DNA of 40,518 nt from contig JADGIZ010000027.1 in NCBI GenBank assembly GCA_027604665.1, forward strand, positions 1-40,518. Reading direction: 5' to 3'. The position numbers and the translations under genes were made by a program. This DNA is from Polyrhizophydium stewartii (lineage: Eukaryota; Chytridiomycota; Chytridiomycetes; Rhizophydiales). Below the pieces are notes generated by a model that was not told the DNA's origin, made no database searches, and was given only the letters and a program-made list of their open reading frames with translations. This document shows positions 34,001 through 40,518 of the stretch, piece after piece. Every line of letters begins with the position of its first letter. Position 1 is the stretch's first letter.

Positions 34001-37000
34001 AAGTAGTAGTACTTTTCCTCTTGCAGCGCCACGTTGAGCGCCGCCTCTGGCACGGCAAAGTTCATCTTGTCGAGGTACTTTGTTTCCTTGATGATGTCGC
34101 GCAGCTCCTGGCGAAAGTTGACCGTGATCCGGTCCAAGGACGACTGGCCGAGCTGGGTGCCGGCGTTGCCGGTTGACGGCGGCACGTCGGTCGTCTCGAG
34201 TGCAATCATGACTGGTGCCTCGCGGACTAGAATGTGGTTCTTGAGGTACTGCAGCGAGTTGGCTTCGACCGACAGGCACCACTGGTGGTACAGCTGTGCG
34301 TGTCCGATCTCTGAGTGTCAGCAGGATTCAGCGCCGACATGGCTTCTCGCAGTTGCGCCGCTCACGTTCTGCTCGTACTCGCGCATCGACCTGGCTACGG
34401 TCAGGTACTTGCGCGTGACAGCGCGGCCTTGCTCTGACGCGAGCATCTCTGCGGCGGCGTGCGCTTAGTCGGCAAGTGGTTCGCCATGGCGCCGATTGAG
34501 CCCGGCGAATGAGAGCGGACAACGCACCTTGCAGCGACTGGAAGCGCACAATTGTCTTTTTGATGCGGTTGAACAGCGAATGGCTCCAAGCAATCGCGCC
34601 GGCAACCTTGGGCTGGTTCTTGGCGCACGGCGGGCTGTCGCTGATGCATGGGATACAATGTCAGTGAGCTCGAAAGTCACGAACTGGCCGTCTTCGTAAA
34701 CACACCTGTTTTTCTTGAAGATCTCCTCGATGATATCGACTTCGCGCGCGTACTGGTCGAGGATCTCGTACCACTTGCCCATCAGCTGGTTGTTGATGGA
34801 CTCGCGCGATTTGATGTTTTTGATGTTCTGAAGCAGGTCAAAGGCGCCTTCGGCCGAGCGCAGTTTCTTGAACGAGGCGTCGATGAACTGCTTGGCCATG
34901 TCCTCGATCTGCACAATCTGCTCGCGGAAGCGGGCCATGACGCCCTCCCACGAGGTTTGGTGTCTTTGCGCGTTGCAGACAGTCGAGGCAAGCGAAGTTA
35001 GCAGCCACAACCAAGGCGCATGACGAGGATGCAAAATGCGCGACCCACTTTTTGTTGAAAATGTCAAACGGGATCGTCTCAAATGGCACAATGAGCGCCT
35101 CGACGCGCTTGATGACCTCGTCAATCGCCTGCGGGTCGCCGGTGACGGCCTTGAGCTCAGGGCCAAAGATACTGTAAAACTGCTCCATGACCTCTGCGAT
35201 TTCGTACAGGTCCGCGCAGCGCAGGGCCATGTAGTTTGTCTGCTCAAAGAGCTTCTTGCGGTCAAATTCCCAGCGCTGGTCGCGGCCCGACTGCTCGATG
35301 CGTTCGCGGACTTGAAAGTACGTGGAGCTCCACGACTCGAGAAGCGACTTTGCGTCGAGGATCTTTTTCTTGGCCTCGAGCGGGGGCTCGCGCAGAATTG
35401 TTTGCACGTTGACGATGTTGGACACCTTGTTGGCAATCTCCCATGCGATGCGGCTCATGAGCGGCACCATGCGCTCGTCGCGGTTATAGTGGCGCGAGAT
35501 GATCCAGACCATGCGGATCGCGTTCATGAGCGACATGAGCGAGTCTTGGATGCTGCCGAGACTGCCAATGACGATGTTCTTGAAGTGCCGCTCGAGCGTG
35601 CTCAGGAACTTGACGTTGTCCTTGGCTTCAGTGTAGATCTTGTTGAGCTCGGCGAGCTGGAACTCGAGCGACGACGAGCAGGCGACCTGCGCGCGGTTGA
35701 GAATCTGCACAATCTTGTGTACGATGGGCAGATTGAGCTGCTCATAGAGCGTCGACAGCGACGCGCTGCGGTCCCGCCAAAACTCAATCTCAGCAAGCGG
35801 GCCCTGAGTGCGCGGTGCGCAGAATGTGTGACAGATTGGTGAGTTTGAGCCAGCTGCAAGGATGCGCCAGCGCAGTCGAGCGATTCGCTCACGTTGCCGA
35901 CGGGGACCTTTTTGATTTCCTTGCCGAGAGCCCCTGACACGGTCTCGACCCACTCCTCGGCAAGCGTCTCGAGCGTGTGCACGATCGGCGCGTCCATGGC
36001 GGCAGACATGACATCCATGGTGTTGAGTTCGGCAAGTTCCTCGGGGATCTTGAGTCGCGTCTCGCCCGCGACTTGTTGGACAGTGTGCGCGATCTGGCTC
36101 GTGAAGCGCTGCATCGTCACAAGCAGCTCCGACTTGATGTCCTCGTATTTTGTGCTGCCGAGCTCAGACGTGTTGCGTTCGATGGCGCCTTCGCGGGGAG
36201 CATCGGGCTTGTCGCGCAGGGTGGCAAAGTCGGTCGTCGATAGCATCGGCAGGTAGATCTCTTGCAGCACCTTTTCGAGCATCAGCAGCGCATGGCCTGA
36301 GAAGAAGCCGATCTCGAGCGCACGCGGCATGTTGGCGGCGGCGTCTGGACCGAGCAGCGCGAGACGAGGCAGCGCAGTGTATCAGCACGACATCCGAACG
36401 TGCTGGTTGCGTTTACCTTGGTGGGAGGTCTCACCTGCCGCCGATTTGGGCATGGGGATCGGCCCGCTCTTGTTTCGCAGAAAGTAAATTGCGTTGACCT
36501 CTGTGATGGGGTCGGGCAGCTGCTGCACAGCGAGATGCAGCCGCACAGACTCAAAGACGACAATGGACGGCTCGCGAGCAATGCGCGGCGCGGGAGTCGG
36601 CTCTGCCGGCTGCTCGACCATGGACGCCGCATCAGCAGCAGCAGCGGCAGCGTCGGCAGGCATGTCCATCTCCGCGGAGCCCGCTGCTCCGTCGGCGTTG
36701 CCGCCAGCAGCGGATCCGTCGCTGGACGCAGCGCCGGCTGGGGGCGGCGAGGAAGCATCTTGGGCCTCGGTCGCCGCAGCCGGTGGCTCCGAGCCGTCGG
36801 TCGGTGCAGCCACAGGCTGCGAGCCCTGGCCGTCGGCCGGCGGGTCCTGGACATCGCCGGACGGCTGCCCTTCGGCTAGCGAGCGCTTCGAGCCGCCGAC
36901 ATCCGAGACAGACTGCTTGGCCGTCGCCGAGACGCGCTCCTCTTCGGCGGCGTGGGCAACCTCGAACGAGGTCAGGATCGGCTCGGCCCAGACGACGAGG

Positions 37001-37353
37001 GCGGACCCGCCTTGGATCGACATGGACGCGGCGGCGCCATGCGATCCGTGCGTGTCCTCGAGAAAGTCGGCAAGCAGCTGCAGATTGGCGCGGCCGTCGC
37101 GTTCAAGGCATTCGCGGAAGAGGTCCGCGATGGCGGCGGGCTGCACGGCGGGGATGTGGGCGGGCGAGCCGCTCACGAGGCGGGGTGGGGACTTGGCCTC
37201 GTCGAACTCGACCATGAGGCCCGACTCGACCTTGGAGCGGATCCAGAGGATGCGGTCGTCGGTGTATGGGTCGGCGGGCATCGCAGCCAGCGGCGCGGTG
37301 GCCGTTGTTGTCTGGTGCCCATGGCCGACGGAGCGCGGACGCGCAGCTGCCAT
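22068..37353 (-). CDS. DNAH10: Axonemal inner-arm dynein heavy chain, DNAH10 type (I1/f beta chain)
   Basis: Flagellar dynein motor subunit. Thirteen exons: 37353-36435, 36344-35893, 35803-35049, 34963-34706, 34640-34528, 34463-34366, 34308-33622, 33539-33351, 33275-32814, 32747-32552, 32450-30156, 30078-24766, 24667-22068. All are in phase and give 4778 residues (human DNAH10 about 4500). The N-terminal tail has a low-complexity acidic insert (about 131-261) and the dynein linker precedes the motor. P-loops: AAA1 GPAGTGKTE (2139, split by intron 11) with CFDEFNR, AAA2 GPAGGGKS (about 2418) with FDGDVDA, AAA3 GEVGTSKT (about 2764), AAA4 GVGGSGKQ (about 3111) with FLFTDAHV. Stalk coiled coils lie near 3334-3450 and 3551-3648 around the microtubule-binding tip. 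AAA5, AAA6 and the C-terminal domain are complete (ends [14 protein letters not shown]). [19 protein letters not shown] and [20 protein letters not shown] point to DNAH10 rather than DNAH2 or outer-arm chains. The second Met (residue 25) is an alternative start. Confidence 0.95.
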
Positions 37354-37633
37354 GGCTGCGCGGGAGAGGGCGACGAGGGGCGGAGGCGCTCGCGGCCAGG
37401 CGGTGGAGGGGCGGGCGAGGCGAGCGGTGGTACTCGCTCAGATACGCAGGGCGAGATGGGACAGCAGGCACTCTCGGCGTGCTGCCAGATGCGGCCGCTG
37501 TCGGGTCGCTGGGCAAGACGCGAAATGAGCGCGTCGATTCAGGCGACACCCCGAGACTCATGCATGACAGGGACGCACGCAGGCGCCAGAGTGCGCAGGC
37601 TGGATGGGAGGTTTTATAAGACAATCGAGCACA
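37354..37633. other. DNAH10 promoter and eL24 3' region
   Basis: These 280 nt separate the eL24 stop from the DNAH10 ATG on the same strand. On the minus strand TATAAAA runs 37618-37612, 15 nt after the eL24 stop and about 260 nt before the DNAH10 start. It could serve as a TATA box or as a variant poly(A) signal for eL24, and sequence alone does not decide. The rest is G/C-rich with no other feature that I can support. Confidence 0.4.
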
Positions 37634-39099
37634 TCAGCGCGACTTGGCCTGAACCTTGGGGGCCACGCCCTTGGCCTGCTGCTTGCTGACCTTGGGCTGG
37701 GGGTTCTGAGCGCGGGCCTGCATCGCGAGCATGGTCAGCACGCGCAACTGCGCTGGTCGGCACACGCACGGGCGGCCACCGACGCACCTTGGCCTTCTCG
37801 GTCTTCTTCTTGTCCTGGTCCGCCTTCTTCTTCTCCTTGATGGCGGCGACGGCCTTCTTCCTCTCCGCCTCGCGGGCGGCGGGGTTCTGCTCGCGCTTGG
37901 CCTTGATGGCCTCGAGCGAGGCACCAACGACGGCGCGCTGGACCTTGACGGTGCGGCGGGTGCGCTTCTTGGCGGCCTCCTCCGAGACACCCTTCTTGTG
38001 CAGGCGGCGGAAGACGATGGTCCAGTCGAGCTTGGAGGGCTTCAGGCGCTGCAGGAAGTACGACTCGGTCTTGCCGTTGACGAAGCGGAAGACCTGGATC
38101 GGCGGCAAGCAAGGGCGTGACGCAGATAGCGTGAGCACGCACGCCTGCTCTGCTCGCACAGGCAGGCGGTGGTCGGGAGCGACGCACCCTGCTGTCCGAG
38201 CGGACAAAGAGGCGGCCCTTGCCGGGGTAGATCTTGAAGCCAGAGAAGTTGCAGATCTGCAGAAGCAGCGGTCAGCACGCAGTTGGATGAGGAACGGAAT
38301 CGGCGGCAAGAAACTGACCTCAGTGCTGAGGGGTGTTCAGAAAGCGTTCGGCGGCATTCAGGTCGTTTGCACAGGGGCAGCCAGGCGGGTCAGCAAGCGG
38401 GATGGAGCGGGCGAGACAGGAGCAGCGGCTTTGGGGATGGGGAGTTGCGGTTGGGCAGTCCGCCCCGGCTGCCGTAGGCAGCGCCGAGGGTGCGTTGCGG
38501 CCGGCACGCTGAACTCGGGCTCGATCCTGGGCAAGGCAACGCCTGCCGCGGGATGCAGTGCTCGGCAACAGCCTCGACCGTCTGTGCCGACAGCGGGCGT
38601 CGCTCTCGCGAGGCCGGGTTTCAGCCGGCGCTGCAGCACCGCCCGCTGGGCGCTGTGGGAACAGAGCCCGCAGCACGGCCCGTTCCGCCCGCACGCCGCA
38701 TCCGCCCAGCACCCGACTGTCGGGCGGCCGAGTCGCCTGCAAGGCTGTCGTGCTGCGAGCCCGACCAGCGTGTGCGGTGCTGGGGCGGCGGCTGCAGCCG
38801 TAGCGTGTGTGCTGCCGGCGCGGGCGTCACGGCGGCAGCGGCAGCCTGCTGGCCGGGCGGGCCAGCCAGCCTGTGTCGCCAGAGTCGGGTCGACCGGATC
38901 CTCGAGCCGGCGGATGGATGGATGGACGGATGGGGCGTGCGCGGGCGGATGGGTCGCGCGCGTGCACGGATGCGCGCGTGCGTGGATGGATGCGTGCGTG
39001 CGCGCGAGGGTGCGTGCGTGCGCGCGCCGCGCGGGAGAGGGGCTGGGGTGTCGCCCGCGGCGTGTCGCCCGTTTGTCTGCGCGGTCTCACGCACCGCAT
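37634..39099 (-). CDS. RPL24: 60S ribosomal protein eL24
   Basis: Structural protein of the large ribosomal subunit. Coding exons: 39099-39095 (ATGCG), 38325-38319 (CACTGAG), 38256-38188, 38093-37788 and 37717-37634, giving 156 residues (yeast 155, human 157). The body is unmistakable: ICNFSGFKIYPGKGRLFVRS, VFRFVNGKTESYFLQR, KKGVSEEAAKKRTRRTVK, and a fungal-type end SKQQAKGVAPKVQAKSR. No ATG lies in frame near the third exon. The first two tiny exons were found by asking for an upstream ATG with a good donor that restores the expected M-R/K-x-E start. ATGCG|GTGCGTGAG plus CTCAG|CACTGAG|GTCAGT yields MRTE in correct phase, with A at -3 of the ATG. Intron 1 is 769 nt, like the long first introns of many fungal ribosomal protein genes. 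The main body is near certain; the 5-nt and 7-nt exons are probable. Confidence 0.93.
38326..39094 (-). other. Long first intron of eL24 (769 nt)
   Basis: By far the longest intron in the window. It starts GTGCGTGAG and ends CTGAAC...CCTCAG. It contains the G-rich tandem repeats at 38912-39034 and otherwise a GC-rich sequence. I looked for box C/D snoRNA signals (RTGATGA with CTGA) on both strands and found none. An H/ACA RNA cannot be excluded by eye. Long open frames on the plus strand here come from base composition. Confidence 0.72.
38912..39034. repeat. Degenerate GGAT / TGCG tandem repeats in eL24 intron 1
   Basis: GGATGGATGGATGGACGGAT at the start passes into GGATGGGT, GCGCGTGCACGGATGCGCG and GTGCGTGCG blocks, and ends in a pure CG stretch. 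The units are 4-6 nt and imperfect. Alternating purine-pyrimidine CG/TG runs could adopt Z-DNA. On the transcribed minus strand the repeat reads ATCC/CGCA and contains no AG-rich acceptor. Confidence 0.8.
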
Positions 39100-39272
39100 G
39101 GCTGGAGGGGTCGAGTTTTGCACCGACCAAGGGCGGCGCGTGTTTGCTCCGCGTCCGCCAGCAACCTGAGGGCGCGTTTCACGACGCGTCTTGGCCGCAT
39201 CTGGACACAGTCACGCCCACGGCGCCGATGGGGCCCTGCTGTGCTCTATCGGCCGGCAGCCATCGCAGACGG

Positions 39273-39278
39273 TTTATT
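39273..39278 (-). promoter_or_regulatory. AATAAA polyadenylation signal of the DUF1769 gene
   Basis: The AATAAA hexamer on the minus strand lies 58 nt past the stop codon at 39336, within the 236-nt gap before the eL24 start. The same gap must therefore hold the DUF1769 3' end and the eL24 promoter. Confidence 0.7.
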
Positions 39279-39335
39279 GAGGAAAATCAACGCTGCTTGT
39301 TCGCAAAAACAACGAGGTAACTAACTAGGAGAGCA

Positions 39336-40518
39336 TCATTCGTACACGGCCGGGGTCTCGGGAACTCCGTCAATCTCGATCGGAAGCGGCGCCGGCGGCT
39401 CGGGCTCGGGCTCGAGGTCGGCCGCCGTCTCCGCGACGGCGTCTAGCTCGGCGAGGTCGCCGTACTTTGAGCGCTCGACGAGCTCAAAGGTGACGACAAA
39501 GAAGATGGCCGAGCGGTCGCGGCTCATGGCGACGTATCGCAGCGGCTGGCCGTCCCAGTAGCGGAAGGCGTTGAGGGAGAAGCCGGGTAGCCTGACGGAG
39601 ACGGTGTTGAAGTCGAAATAGGCGTCGTAAAAGTCCATGCAGTAGACATTGTCTGGCGAGAACACGACTGCATTGCGCTTGGCGAGGTCTGCAAAGTGGC
39701 GCTTGCGCTTCTCGTACGTGGGTAGCACGGGCCGCTTGGCGGGGTCTGGGAAGAGCAAGGCGGTGGACTCTGGCACCCTGCGGGAGGCAAATGCCCACGG
39801 GCCGATGTCGATCGAGGGCATGCCGGGACCCGCATTCCGCGGTGCGTCCGGCTGCGATGCGGCGTTGTCGGCATCGGCGGCGGGCTGCACTGCCGGCAGG
39901 CTCTTTGAGGACGAGCGGCCGAGCAGCAGGCTGCCGAGCGAGCGCGCGGCCGAGGCGACGGACACGGGGGCGGGCGGCGGGGCGATTGCCGGCGAGTCCG
40001 TGATGGAGCCGTCGGCGACGGCGGGCATGTCGGCGGGGCGGTAGACGGCGAGCGAGTTCATGGACGAGACGATGGGCGAGTAGATGTACGGCGTCGGGCA
40101 GTCGAGGTCGGCCTCGATGGCGGGGTCGAGCCACTTTGCGATGCGGATGGCGACCGATGTGGCGGGCGGGGTGCGCATGGGCGTGGCCATGTCGACGCCG
40201 AAGATGAGGTCGTCGCCGGCCCAGCGGCGGCGGAAGCGGCCCTGCAGCATGATCGAGTACCTGCGGTTGCGGCCGCGGAAGTAGTCGCTGGCGGGGTTGC
40301 GGATGGGCCGTGCGTCATCGGAGGCTGCCGCCGCTGGCGATGCGGCCGCAGCGGCTGCCGTCGGGGCGGCGTCCGGCGTGGCGGCGGCGTGGGAGCGCGG
40401 TGCTCCCGACAGCGACGACGCGCACGACGAGCGCGAGGGCGACGGGGGCGCGGCGGCGTCGGCGTCGAGGGCGGCGGGCGGCTGTGCGGCGGCGGCGGGT
40501 GCCTGCGCTGCGGGCGTG
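39336..40518 (-). CDS. DUF1769/UPF0590 family protein, 5' end outside window
   Basis: Mainly fungal family; a fission-yeast member is a cortical protein reported to bind phosphoinositides. The frame is open from the window edge to the stop, 393 codons, with no start needed inside, so the gene is partial. The visible N-terminal part (about 75 residues) is Ala/Ser/Pro-rich. The family core then begins with NPASDYFRGRNRRYSIMLQG, RFRRRWAGDDLIFGVD and AIRIAKWLDPAIEADLDCPTP. After a low-complexity insert of about 60 residues, the second half has IDIGPWAF, FADLAKRNAVVF, NVYCMDFYDAYFDFNTVSV, LPGFSLNAFRYWDGQPLRYV and IFFVVTFELVE. An acidic Pro/Glu tail ends the protein. No introns are seen in this part. 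The Met at 40250 is internal to conserved sequence and is not the start. Confidence 0.84.
   Translation of the reverse strand, partial: TPAAQAPAAAAQPPAALDADAAAPPSPSRSSCASSLSGAPRSHAAATPDAAPTAAAAAASPAAAASDDARPIRNPASDYFRGRNRRYSIMLQGRFRRRWAGDDLIFGVDMATPMRTPPATSVAIRIAKWLDPAIEADLDCPTPYIYSPIVSSMNSLAVYRPADMPAVADGSITDSPAIAPPPAPVSVASAARSLGSLLLGRSSSKSLPAVQPAADADNAASQPDAPRNAGPGMPSIDIGPWAFASRRVPESTALLFPDPAKRPVLPTYEKRKRHFADLAKRNAVVFSPDNVYCMDFYDAYFDFNTVSVRLPGFSLNAFRYWDGQPLRYVAMSRDRSAIFFVVTFELVERSKYGDLAELDAVAETAADLEPEPEPPAPLPIEIDGVPETPAVYE

Noticed and set aside
34964..35044. DNAH10 intron 3 with donor GTCGCG after KKW
   Set aside because: Phase fails with the acceptor at 34964. The GTGGGT donor at 35048 fits the local consensus and yields [16 protein letters not shown].
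38281..38357. ATG at 38357 as the eL24 start
   Set aside because: It reads into TGA after six codons and is not in frame with the conserved body.
38326..39094. Box C/D snoRNA in eL24 intron 1
   Set aside because: No RTGATGA/CTGA pair on either strand by eye.
37789..39324. Plus-strand open frame of about 510 codons opposite eL24
   Set aside because: It lies antisense to the eL24 exons and intron, has Arg/Ala/Gly-rich composition and no family features. It is an effect of high GC lowering stop frequency.

Overview
This GC-rich eukaryotic window most likely comes from a zoosporic (flagellated) early-diverging fungus such as a chytrid. Three things point there: genes of a motile axoneme (a CFAP54 homologue and a complete DNAH10-type inner-arm dynein heavy chain), a fungal-style eL24 C-terminus, and a DUF1769/UPF0590 gene, a mainly fungal family. 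Introns are short (mostly 57-101 nt) with GTGNGN or GTAAGN donors, a recurrent CTGAC-type branch point and a nearby AG. All spliced models below were built by hand from donor/acceptor phase and remembered family alignments. Every multi-exon model that is complete in the window adds up to a whole number of codons.

Layout. Plus strand: SLBP, histone mRNA hairpin-binding protein (125-2501, 3 exons); CFAP54, central-apparatus protein (2581-13577, 5 exons); a multi-pass membrane protein resembling the EI24/RRT8 group (13727-15505, 2 exons); CHID1, a secreted GH18-fold protein (15790-17149, 4 exons). Minus strand, read from high to low coordinates: a DUF1769 protein cut by the window edge (40518-39336); ribosomal protein eL24 (39099-37634, 5 coding exons including one of 5 nt and one of 7 nt); DNAH10 (37353-22068, 13 exons, 4778 residues); PTPDC1, a cilia-linked Cdc14-like phosphatase (22002-18197, 11 exons including 22-, 28- and 26-nt exons and one GC-AG intron); an unrecognised 313-residue protein (18137-17196).

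Gene spacing is tight: 79 nt between SLBP and CFAP54, 65 nt between DNAH10 and PTPDC1, 59 nt between PTPDC1 and the unknown gene, and 46 nt between the convergent stops of CHID1 and the unknown gene. Three of the nine genes belong to ciliary families. In Chlamydomonas, FAP54 (central apparatus C1d) and the DNAH10 orthologue (I1/f dynein beta chain) both act in control of the waveform, and I1 dynein is controlled by phosphorylation, so a phosphatase gene abutting the dynein gene is suggestive. The most interesting items are this flagellar cluster with an unknown gene at its end, the microexons in PTPDC1 and eL24, and a fungal SLBP with a very long disordered N-terminus. I saw no tRNA, rRNA, CRISPR array or transposon.
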